Below are positions 55,261 through 64,000 of a stretch of 64,000 nucleotides of DNA, one piece after another. The position numbers were made by a program, and so were the translations under genes. This DNA comes from Gnetum montanum (lineage: Eukaryota; Streptophyta; Gnetopsida; Gnetales; Gnetaceae): NCBI GenBank assembly GCA_015680685.1, contig MNCI01003715.1, positions 95,694-159,693 on the forward strand, written 5' to 3'. The notes beneath the pieces were generated by a model. It saw only the letters and a list, made by a program, of their open reading frames with translations, did no database searches and was not told the origin of the DNA. The number at the start of each line of letters is the position of its first letter. Within the stretch, counting starts at the first letter, position 1.

Positions 55261-56231
55261 ATTACATCAATTTTATTTATCTAAGGATTTACTCCTGTAC
55301 AGTACAAAAATACATTGTACTTCTACAAGCAATTACATTTCAAGTCATCAATTTCTCTCTTAATTGTAACTTTTTATTCCTACTTTACACAATGATGTTA
55401 AAGCAAACGAAGGTGATGACAAATAAAGAATCATCACCTAGAGGCTCAATGCTCATCTCGCCAAGCAAGGCCTCGAGAAAGTTGGTAGATGTTGTAAATG
55501 TTGTAAAGAAATTTCAGGAAGTTGAACAAGAAGGGGTGGGATACTTGCTACCAATTATTATCAATAACAAGAGGGGTATTGACACCTAGTAATAACGGAC
55601 AAAAAATTAATCTTAAACCTTGTTTTCATTCTTTCCTGATTATCTTATGGCTTCTTTCCAGATTCACCTACAAAAGTAGTAAAATGAAGCAGCCTGAATT
55701 CTGACTTTGCAACACAATTATCAAAGCACCAAAGTATCATTTTTGATATGTTTCATGTTTGCAATGTCAATTAATTCCAATAATAAGTTCATTCGTTCTC
55801 TGTCGTATACTAAGCTTTATGGCAGACAAAAATCATCTCAAAAGGGCACCCTATTATCATTCACAATACAAAAAAATTCGCAGAAGTTAAAGTTTTTCTC
55901 ACTGCAACCACGTTCTAATAACAGCACGCAGTCATGCAAAAGCCAAAGATATGCAAAAACAAAAGGTCCAGTCTTGCAAACAAGCGCACCCTATTTCCAT
56001 GAGAACAACCAAAAATTTGCACAACCAAAAGTCCATACAACAAGTTGTGCATACTAAGACAGCATTGCTCCTGCAAATAGTATAAGATTACAAAAATTGC
56101 ACACTCGCACCCTACCTATTCTACAAAAAACAAGAAAGAGAGATTTTTGGAAACCAAACCTTTCATTCTCTTGTGCAAATTGCACCCTAAGCTCTATTAA
56201 TTCAACTCCCAAAATATAGATACCAAGTAAA
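55261..56231. other. Intron DNA without recognised elements
   Basis: Two overlapping ORFs near 55239-55704 and one at 55707-56057 have no recognisable domain. No splice-bounded conserved exon found. Confidence 0.4.
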
Positions 56232-57089
56232 ATGGCAACTGTTTTTCTTGGAAAAAGATCGAGAGGTTTTATTCCAAAAAAGACAATGTACAAATGTACA
56301 CAAAGGTCACCAACCCCAATCCGCAAAACCCCAACCACGTGATGCAACAGTCACCCGCAACGTTTCCCACGAGCACCCACATGCTTGCATAGCGCAAACC
56401 ACTCACACTACCCAAGGACCCACAACCCAAGGTCGCAACCCATCATCAAAAGGACGACAGACCAAACATGACGACAACAACCCTCAACGACCAGGAGCCC
56501 CCTCCCCCCATTGACGAGGCCACACAACTACCTGAACGCATCAGGCCCCAAACCACTGCACCCCACAATCTTAACTAACCGCAACCCAGACCCCAAGCTC
56601 TCCACCACTGCCAAGGTCTCTGACACAGCCATGCCAGCCACAACCTACTGAATCGTTGTCCCTAGTCCAAGCACCAATCACTAGTTCTCTGCTCTAAGTT
56701 GTGCCAGTCCTGTCCAGTGCTTTGTAATTGCCACTTCCATCCACATAAGGTCTTGCAAGCGTGAGGTGTTCGCTTCGCTTTGGGCCTCCTGCCTCATAGC
56801 CTCCCACTAGAGTTGCCATCGCGCATGCTCCTCCAATCACGCCTGCTCAGCAACCAGGCAACACTCTTCCAACAGTGTTTGACCATTGGCGCTCCATTCT
56901 TGTGTCAACTCCATGGCTGTGGACGAGTCCAGAGCTTCGGCCCCCTCCAACTCAAGGCCCCAACTATCCTACGCCTACGCCCTAGCAGCCTGCCCATGGC
57001 ACCACCGCCATTGGTACACAATTATTATTGCCAGGTGAGCAATCAGCACACCCCCATGCCAAAGTGCAAGTATCACCCCTGGGTGCTGC

Positions 57090-57640
57090 CTTGGCCGCCA
57101 CCTTTGAAGGGATTCCTATAAAAGTTGGGCCAAATTAACAGGGTAACCCTGTCGAAGATGCTTGAGAAAGGTGAAATGCACCCTCACCAGTGTATAGGGG
57201 TACCCGGATTGGACAAAATACCTCTCCACCATGAGTGTTGCATCCCTCCAAACTCCCTACAATCCAAACTTCCAGATGTGCCCGCTAGCAGTCCTAGGAA
57301 TGGGTCTTGGGAAGAACTCCATCGCGTCAATTTGTGCCCTTGCAACTGATGCTACAATCTCCCTTGCATCCTCCACCCCCAACACAGCAGCCAATGCCTA
57401 TATCGTTACTTCAATCCTCCTTCCCTTGTACTGCATAGTGTTTCCCACCCAATTGTCGTAGAATTGCTATGTGGGCAGGTTTGGTTCACCTTCCAAGCAT
57501 TTGAGCATCTCCACCCACCCCATCCTTTCAACCAAGGTCCATAACTCAGGCAAACTAGAGAATTCCATCCATGATGGCTCGAAAAGCAATCGTTGTTCCA
57601 TGGCCTCAGTGGCCTCCGTCCATAGCACATGTGCCTCTCA
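57090..57640 (-). pseudogene. Extra C-terminal domain fused to the L1-type LINE
   Basis: After the zf-RVT module and one TAG, the frame continues EATEAMEQRLLFEPSWMEFS, LPELWTLVERMGWVEMLKCL, NLPTQQFYDNWVGNTMQYKG, IEVTIQALAAVLGVEDA and, farther on, LVRVHFTFLKHLRQGYPVNL. The pattern (ELW..., FY.N, ...I..LLG, ...P.N) recalls the putative plant transposon protein domain (PF20167-like) found in some Gypsy elements, not the RNase H usually found here in L1 elements. That assignment is by eye. Further downstream sequence to 56260 is Gly/Trp-rich and unassigned. Confidence 0.45.
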
Positions 57641-57659
57641 AACCACCATCGTGGCTGTA

Positions 57660-58014
57660 GGGAGCGGTTGTCCCCAAAAAATTAGGTAATTCCTACGTTT
57701 CCATAGGACCCACAACATGGCAAGTTGTAAAGAGTCCCCATGGAACCCGCTATATGGGAGAGATTTGCAGCCAGCCACACTTCTTGAGAGAACCGACACC
57801 CATATATAAGGTGGTGTAGCATTTCAGGCATTGCTTGGCAGCATGAACAATTGGCATCCAACCGTATCCCTTGCTCTCTCAACATGGCCCTCACTGATAG
57901 CGCCTTATGTTTGAGGAGCCAACCGAACACCTTGACCTTCTCGGGGAGATAGCCTTTCCATATCTCCACCCACCCCTCTTCCTGCAAATACCGATATTTG
58001 ACTAGCTCCTTCAA
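57660..58014 (-). pseudogene. L1-type LINE zf-RVT region
   Basis: Open segment 58014-57682 contains WKGYLPEKVKVFGWLLKHKA, CSCCQAMPEMLHHLIYGCRF and QEVWLAA: the Cys/His zinc-binding module downstream of RT in plant LINEs. The usual LWxxWKRRNYLIF continuation follows near 57700. Confidence 0.85.
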
Positions 58015-58464
58015 GTGCTACCCCAATAATCCGAGCTACTCCACCACACTAGCATGGCAGCAAAAAATTTTCTAGAGCTGGGAGAAATCCGACTGAGACT
58101 CCCAACGCTGGTATTTCTGCCGCAAAATTTGCACCCACGGCACCACTCCTATAGTTTGCCCCATGTACTTGTTCAGCAAACAGTGTATGCCTAATGCCAT
58201 CTCACCTCCAAACCCCAAAATGCCAATGCCCCCCGCTAGTTTGGGAAGTGATGTTACCATCCACAACACCAAATGCATCTTCCTGCCCCCGTTGCCGCTG
58301 GATCACATGAACTCCCTCACAATGCTATCAATTTTTTGCACCACCGTGGCCAACGACGTTACCATAGATGTCGTAAACCAGGCAATTGTCATCAGAACCG
58401 TCACAGCCTACACCATCTTCCCTTTCTGGGACAGAAAATGGCCAGTCCAAAGTGTGGTCCACTG

Positions 58465-59670
58465 CTAAACCCACTCCACCAATCCCTGCCAAGTCCTTTG
58501 CCATTTCCAGTCAAAGATAGGCATTCCTAGGTACGTGTCATGGACTTGGCCCAGTAGAATGCCCAACGTCTGTATAATCCTGGCCTGCACCCTTCCATCC
58601 GTGTGAATGAAATATATGGTGGACTTCCCTTTATTAACTTCAAGGCCTACCTCACATTGCATCCTCTCTATCACCCATAACAAGGCCGCAGCCTATGACA
58701 CTGCAACCCTAGAGAAGACCATCGTATCATCCGCGTAGTGGACTACCAGATTGCGCACCCAAGCAACATGGAATCTCTGAGCACCTTCGACAAGGCAATA
58801 ACCTTTAAACAAATCCACGACAATGATAAAGAGGAGTAGTGACAACGGATCACCCTACCTCAATCCACGCCCTGTTCCAGCATACCTGCATAGCCCCTTG
58901 TCGATGTCAAGAGAGTAGTGCCCGCTTCGCTGCATTTGAATACAGAGATTGACAAACTTGGCATCAAAACCCTTCTCCATCATCACTATCCTGAGCGCCG
59001 CCCAGCTCATCGTGTCATAGGCCTTGATGATGTCTAGTTTGATGCACATTCCCAACGATCTGGCCAGCCTAATTGAGTGTAGGATCTTTTGCAAGAGCAA
59101 CACTTGGTCTTATAGAAAACGTTCCTTAATGAACCCCGCCTAATGCTCCCCAACCAACTTCCCCATTAGTAGCACAAGGCGCCCAACCAGCATCTTGGAA
59201 AAAACTCGCAACAGGGTTTTGCAAACCCCAATGGGTTGGAAATGTCCTAGTGATGATGGGTTAGGGACCTTGGGTAATAGGACCACCCTTGAGCAATTGA
59301 TTTCCCTCCTAACCTGCTGCCAGCTAAGCATACTATTGTATGCGTCCAGCAGATTGAGTCCCAAGAGATCTTCATACTCCCTGAAAAATTCTATTGGCCA
59401 TCCATCTAGTCCCAGAACCTTGTTAGACTGCATGGATTTCATAGCCCGCCACAGTTCCTCCCATGAGAAAGGACGTAGCAAATTTGAGTTATCAACACTT
59501 GTAAGGACCCGTGGGATTGGCAAAGAGATAGGTTCCATAGCCTGCCATCTCCATGTCTCCCCAAAACTTTTGCAAGGCATCCAACCCCCTCCTGCAGCTC
59601 TGTGGGCCTCCCCAACCAATGCCCTCTAGCAGGTATTGGAGTTTGTTCTTGTGGGCCCTATTGTGTTTGG
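58465..59670 (-). pseudogene. L1-type LINE reverse transcriptase
   Basis: The open segment 59619-59140 has PFSWEELWRAMKSMQSNKVL, GLDGWPIEFFREYEDL and LPKVPNPSSLGHFQPIGVCK. 59103-58855 has CIKLDIIKAYDTMSWAALRI, then a GDPLS box (about 58850). The catalytic motif VHYADDTMVFSRVAV lies at about 58746-58702, with YADD intact. 58683-58465 has EVGLEVNKGKSTIYFIHTDG and YLGMPIF. Stops are few and mostly at CpG or CAG-type positions, so this copy is younger than the other retroelements here. Confidence 0.88.
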
Positions 59671-60196
59671 CCATGGCAAAGAAGAAACGTGTGTGCTTGT
59701 CCCCTTGCTACAACCAAGTCACCCTCAACCGTTGTTGCCAGTAGCTCTCTTCCTCCCTGTGAAGCTCCTAGAGTTCCCTACGTAGCCCTTGTTCTTCAGT
59801 GTCCCAGGCAGCCCCCGTTTCCTACAACCTTTGGATCTCCCGCAGTTCCTTCTGCACATGTTGCCTGTACCCCTAGAAGCTATACTTGTCATCAGATGCT
59901 TTGGCATTGATGTTGTTTTGTAAAGCCCACAAACCATCCCTCAAGAACTGCTAGGGCTCCTATGCCCCAGTATAAGTTTTCCAGATCTCAGCCACCATTG
60001 GTTTCAGCCAGGCTTTGTGCAACCAAGACCGCTCAAATTGGAAGGGTCAGGGCTCCCAACCCTCCTCCAATTGGAATTGGCAGAGTGACCGATGGTCCAA
60101 GGCCTACTGCTCCTTCCCCTCTGCCATGATGTCGTACTCCAACATGAGGCTTCCACTCACCCATATTCGATCGATCCTAGACTAGATGCAACTATT

Positions 60197-60880
60197 GATT
60201 TTCCGTTAGTGGTTCTTATTTACTCACTCTCCAATTTGCATACCTAATGGAAGAATACTGCACAACAATGAAGCAATCTTAACAAAATCTAACAAAGTAC
60301 CAAACAATGCAAGCAAATCGGACTCACTCTCTGTAACTTTCTATTCAAGAGAAAATGGCTAAGACATTCATTTTCATGTTGTCGTTAAATAATTTTAAAA
60401 TGCATAAAACAATGTGTTAATAATTATTACCAGTTGTAAGTACCCCACCTCCCACCCCCCTGTTGTTCAACCTTCCCAAAATTTAGACTGTATTTTCCTT
60501 TTTCTTATTTGAACAGGTAAAAGAAAATTTTAACATAATGTAATGTCCTTTGGGATGTTGGGTTATGTTATGTTGTATATCATGTTATATCAGGCCATCG
60601 CACATGCAATGATGTTGACGAAATAGCATGGATCTTGTCTATTTGAGAATAGAAAATTGGTATGCAATATGTCTTGCTTATGTATAATCCACATCTCTTT
60701 TATTAGTCCTAGTCACTTCTAAAGCATATGCATACCTATGGTTAGAACAAAAAGTACAAAGATCAATAATTAAGAGGCAACGCTATCAAATTAAGAAAGG
60801 TTAGGATGGTAAACGTGAATTATATGAAAAATTTGTATGTCAAGGGGCATTACAACTATACAGTGAAAAAGCTTGCATAC
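60197..60880. other. Intron DNA right of the LINE
   Basis: No element or conserved exon recognised. Confidence 0.4.
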
Positions 60881-60940
60881 CTTCCTGTTCTTTGCATTGT
60901 TATTCTCCTCCACAACTGTTGAAGACATGCTACTTGTTCT
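60881..60940 (-). CDS. Candidate linker exon, 20 codons
   Basis: Acceptor TGTTTAAG, codons RTSSMSSTVVEENNNAKNRK, donor GTATGC. Phase 0 on both sides and in register with the catalytic exon at 54487. Confidence 0.42.
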
Positions 60941-63222
60941 CTTAAACATATGAAAATTACAACAGTATTTATTAGTATGACACACTGACTGAAATTTTAT
61001 GAGTTAACTACAAACCGAAAATTTGGATGCTTATTAAAGATGTCAGTGACAAAAAGATAGAGACAACTATTAATAGGAAAAATAACCTCTATGAAACAGG
61101 AACACTATCGCATTCACAAAAAAGATTCAATGGATCCATTCGAAAGTTAAATAAAATGCTGTATCTCTGCGGTTTCGTTCAGGTGTAGAGTGTCTCTTCA
61201 CTTTTCCCATCTAAAACCCCTTTTTTCTGCACCAATAGAAATTAAGTTAATGACTTAGTTTTCTATTTTACCTGTGAACTTCTTGAGAGACTAGCATTAT
61301 GCTCCAAATACGATTGCAGGTCATGCTACTGTTTGACAGAATTCTCTTTTTTAAGTAATGAGGGACCACATTGAACTCCACTAGGTTCTCTTTAATGTGT
61401 CCAGCTGATTTCAATTTTGTTGGCAACATTGTCACCCTTTTATGTGCTTAACCTCAGCTAACAAAATGGATTAGGATTTCCCACTTCTTGGTCCTTATTT
61501 TTAACTATTATCTACTTCATATTCCCCCCCGAATTTCTCTTCATGTATTTAAAGCACATGAACTGAACTGAACTGTTGCTTTAAAAAAAAATTCCTACAG
61601 CCTAGACTCTCCTAGATTTGTTGGACCAATAATAGTTGTAGCCAGTATGTGTTCCACAATGCTTGTGTATCTCAGTGTAACTAACTAGGATCAAACCTGT
61701 GAATTGTAAGATGCAAGTTACATGCCTTAACCAAGAAGTCACACTTCTTGATCCAAGCATTCAAAAGCACATAAAAATATATTTTATACAAAACTTGTAT
61801 AGAATTCAAATAAATAAATAAAAACCTTCTTTTTGGAGGAACTTTCATTATTTTCCAGGTGTTCAGAAGACACATCGGTTGCTCTTTTGAGAGATGAAGT
61901 GCTTGATGATTGATTAGTCAGGTTTTCTGCAACATTCTTCATGTAAAGAACAAATTGAAAATTAGAGCTTGTCAAAAGAATTGTATCAATTAGAAAGATT
62001 TATGTTCTATAATATGCATTCTTCTTCTACTATTTCGGAAAATGTAGAAACTAGAACCTTTAAGAGACACAGTACATTCTTTATTATAGCAACCTTTATA
62101 ACAATCAACAGCTAAAGTTAACAAGGATAACACAACAAAAGGTAACAAAAGCTCTCATAAAGATAAAGCAATTAAAAATACAGAAGGAAACCTATATGGC
62201 CCATTTAAGAAACCTGACTCCTTAAATCAGAACATAATGGATTAAAACTTGATAGCTTTTTGTTAGTTATTTACCAATACAACTTCTCTTTGAATATCCT
62301 CCATGTCATGTGTAAAGACCGCTATCTAAGTGTCAAATACCGACTTTCTAATGACTCTATGAAGCTGTAGATCATTGTTCCTGACATGACAACATATAAG
62401 GCATGCAGGGAAACATCCATGTTCAGGCATCAAAACCCTAATGCCATAGGTTTTGCCTCAACACTGTGTTTACATTTTTGGATCTTCAAAAAACTGACCA
62501 ATGAATTTGAACTATTTTTACAATCATTTGGATTCCACTGGTTGCTATTCAGGTTCAATACAGGTTAAGAAGTCTTCAGCATTCGTATGCTGCATTTACA
62601 ACAGATGAGTAGTTGCATTTTTATTCCTTTTTATGTGCTTTTGAATATGCAATTTCTAAGTGATTGGAGAAAAAGTCTAGGCTCAATGAACCTTGGGTCA
62701 GCTTGTAAGGAACCACGTATAAATTAAGATCAAGAGTAACAGAATTGAGTGCCTAAGCATTTGCCCTGGTTCAGTAGGGGCTTGGACTTACTTTCAATTT
62801 GTTGCAGCAGGGACTTGGGACTTACTTTTAGTCTCTTGCTTTTCATTATAGCTTCAGAGGTATGGTTAGTTTTGTTTCCATTGTGCTATTTTTTGTTTCC
62901 AATCACAGAATTTGCCATTGTTGATGGGCCCTAACAGTTGATAGTTCCATCTTAGTATTCCTTCCCACATACAAAATCAAAATGAAAAAACAAGAAGAAT
63001 AGTAACAGTTAGGAATCATATGCATGGTATACAAAATCAGCAACTTGTTCAAAATCAAGCCTACATCAACATGAGAATCAAGTTAGAGTTTATTATCCAT
63101 GAAGAAGGAAACTAAGATATACCATGAGTCTGCACAGAATGCCCTATAGACCTTATGATGCACAGCCTGACGTATAGAATAGGAAATGCAGCAGGGCTGC
63201 GTTCTATTTAAATACCACAGAC
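60881..63222 (-). CDS. Candidate upstream exons of the RNase H gene
   Basis: Five minus-strand intervals with AG/GT borders join in phase to the catalytic domain. They are 63222-63123 (32 codons, ISYSIRQAVHHKVYRAF), 62380-62341 (NNDLQLHRVIRKS), 61936-61826 (37 codons, SLKRATDVSSEHLENN), 61325-61272 (HDLQSYLEHNASLSRSSQ) and 60940-60881 (RTSSMSSTVVEENNNAKNRK). The first resembles the end of the viroplasmin-like N-terminal domain (YSIR motif) of plant relatives. The others encode a Ser/Asn/Lys-rich linker. The first interval starts in phase 1, so more coding sequence is expected beyond 64000 or unseen within 63223-64000. Linker exons have no conserved sequence to test by eye. RNA reads would decide. 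Confidence 0.35.
61272..61325 (-). CDS. Candidate linker exon, 18 codons
   Basis: Acceptor ACAGTAG, codons HDLQSYLEHNASLSRSSQ, donor CAG|GTAAAA, a strong 5' splice site. Phase 0 on both sides. Confidence 0.35.
61826..61936 (-). CDS. Candidate linker exon, 37 codons
   Basis: Open between ATGAAG|AAT and AAGAAG|GTTTTT. The peptide is Ser/Thr/Asn-rich and ends in KKK. It resembles the 60940-60881 exon: both contain K-R-(A/T)-x-x-x-S-S, an E..NN segment and a basic end, as if one exon had duplicated. Confidence 0.4.
63123..63222 (-). CDS. Candidate exon at the end of a viroplasmin-like domain
   Basis: Acceptor TCTTTGCAG with a good pyrimidine tract, donor ATG|GTATAT. Only one of three frames is open; it contains ISYSIRQAVHH. 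Split codons on both sides (phase 1 and phase 2), and the latter is completed by the first G of 62380-62341. Confidence 0.3.
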
Positions 63223-63752
63223 CTGCAAAGACAGCAATGAACATAATACCGGATCCCTACTACCTTTAATGAGTTGTCAAGAAATATTTGTCATTGCTCG
63301 TTAAAACTGATCCTTAGTTGCACATGTGATGTTAATTTATAACTGAAGTTAATGGTGGGTGATCATTGACCAAGACTAGTAAATACATAACCTGTATTAA
63401 TAATACCACATAAGGCCTAATTTGTAACCTGGAGTAAAACATGTTTTATTCACAAATGATTAAAAAGTAACCTATCACCAAATCATTGGTGTTGCAGTTA
63501 ATTAGCTACAGTTAAAAATCCATAAAATTACAAATTGAACAGCATGCACTCTAATATTACTCCCTGAATTAAAATTTAAAAAATTTAATTACAACATCAG
63601 CATTTGATATTGGGTAATCACCATTATTGATAATCTCTTTGTTTAACATTAAGGAAAATAAGACTATTAAAGATGGTCTATCGATCCAAAGGGATATGCT
63701 GAGACATATACCACCTTGGAGCACAGTAAAACTAACTTATATATATATATAT

Positions 63753-64000
63753 ATTGGCCGAGATGATTTTTAAAAAAAATGATGTTAACCAAGCCCGACT
63801 ACTAGATGAGGTAACAAGATAACTAAAAACGGAATCACTCGTCCCTCCTCTGTTTCTCTAGCACTTACCCAATTTAGTTTTACCCTCTTGGTCAAGTTTG
63901 CTCTTTCTTTGTTTGTTCATGACATTTTTATTATCTTGTTACCTCATCCAATAGTCGGGCTTGGTTAACATCATTTTTTTTTTAAATCATCTTGGCCAAT
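63753..64000. mobile_element. MITE with 70-bp terminal inverted repeats
   Basis: 63753-63822 is the near-exact reverse complement of 63931-64000; both ends read ATTGGCC(G/A)AGATGATTT inward. The inner 108 bp are unrelated to the repeats and non-coding. A TA-rich tract (63738-63752) precedes it, a likely target. The right end coincides with the window edge, so the element could extend slightly further. Confidence 0.8.

Larger units (their letters stand above)
56232..60196 (-). mobile_element. L1-type LINE, 5'-truncated, with extra C-terminal domain
   Basis: Visibly GC-richer than its surroundings. Reading leftward: end of the endonuclease (DHRSLCQFQLEEGW then PFQFERSWLHKAWL near 60090-60000), linker, RT, zf-RVT, an additional helical domain and a 3' end near 56232. 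There a T-rich/TTTTCC run on the element strand follows ggaataaaacctctcgatc, resembling plant L1 tails. The copy begins inside the endonuclease, a typical 5' truncation. It lies in an intron of the RNase H gene in sense orientation. Confidence 0.85.

Noticed and set aside
55239-55589. 116-codon ORF downstream of the SINE head
   Set aside because: The first part overlaps SINE-like sequence and the rest has no domain or conserved splice borders.
58163-58530. Long plus-strand ORFs in 56.2-60.2 kb
   Set aside because: They are antisense shadows of the minus-strand LINE; their peptides have no domain pattern.
62275-62325. Possible 17-codon exon (HDMEDIQREVVL) with AG/GT borders
   Set aside because: It would leave a 15-nt intron next to the 62380-62341 candidate, which fits the phase chain better. 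The two are mutually exclusive and neither is conserved enough to prefer this one.

Overview
The window looks like nuclear DNA of a seed plant with a large, retrotransposon-saturated genome. A gymnosperm is my best guess, from the old and heavily decayed Ty3/Gypsy, Copia and LINE copies, the deep nesting and one host intron of about 25.8 kb. I cannot name the species. There is no bacterial-type operon, rRNA or tRNA gene or CRISPR array.

One host gene can be supported. On the minus strand, five exons (54487-54395, 54321-54178, 28422-28315, 27196-27145, 27036-27002) join in phase to encode a complete cellular RNase H fold with all four DEDD carboxylates and a stop codon. Five weaker candidate exons upstream (63222-60881) also form a phase-consistent chain, so the gene may run past the right edge. 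The intron between 54178 and 28422 is filled with nested retrotransposons.

Layout. 1-1280: CpG-retaining DNA with no recognised gene. 1280-4785 (-): LTR, primer-binding site and gag of an Athila-like Gypsy family (called Gypsy-2 here). 4786-8680 (+): a chromovirus-like Gypsy (Gypsy-1) whose stops are mostly TAG. 8680-14973 (+): a 5'-truncated Gypsy-2. 14974-20011 (-): a SIRE/Maximus-like Copia with both LTRs but no pol. 20012-20262 (+): part of a second Gypsy-1 LTR. 20258-22685: a third Gypsy family, including a head-to-head inverted repeat with arms of about 690 bp. 22690-25290 (+): a LINE with zf-RVT tail.

The host gene's 3' end lies at 27.0-28.4 kb. Its giant intron holds RTE-type LINE fragments (28.6-30.0 kb), a Copia LTR fragment (30.04-30.69 kb) and Gypsy-3 with both LTRs (30703-31426 and 52121-52791). 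Gypsy-3 is interrupted by Copia sequence (32159-35884 and 47745-49260), itself interrupted by a long antisense Gypsy-2 (35885-47744) with an extra ORF between pol and the 3' LTR.

To the right, 53.6 kb holds an RTE-type tail, 54.2-54.5 kb two RNase H exons, 55.1 kb a SINE head, and 56232-60196 (-) a GC-richer LINE with intact RT motif and an unusual C-terminal domain. A MITE with 70-bp inverted repeats occupies the last 248 bp. Assembly gaps lie at 36203-36285 and 49949-50049.
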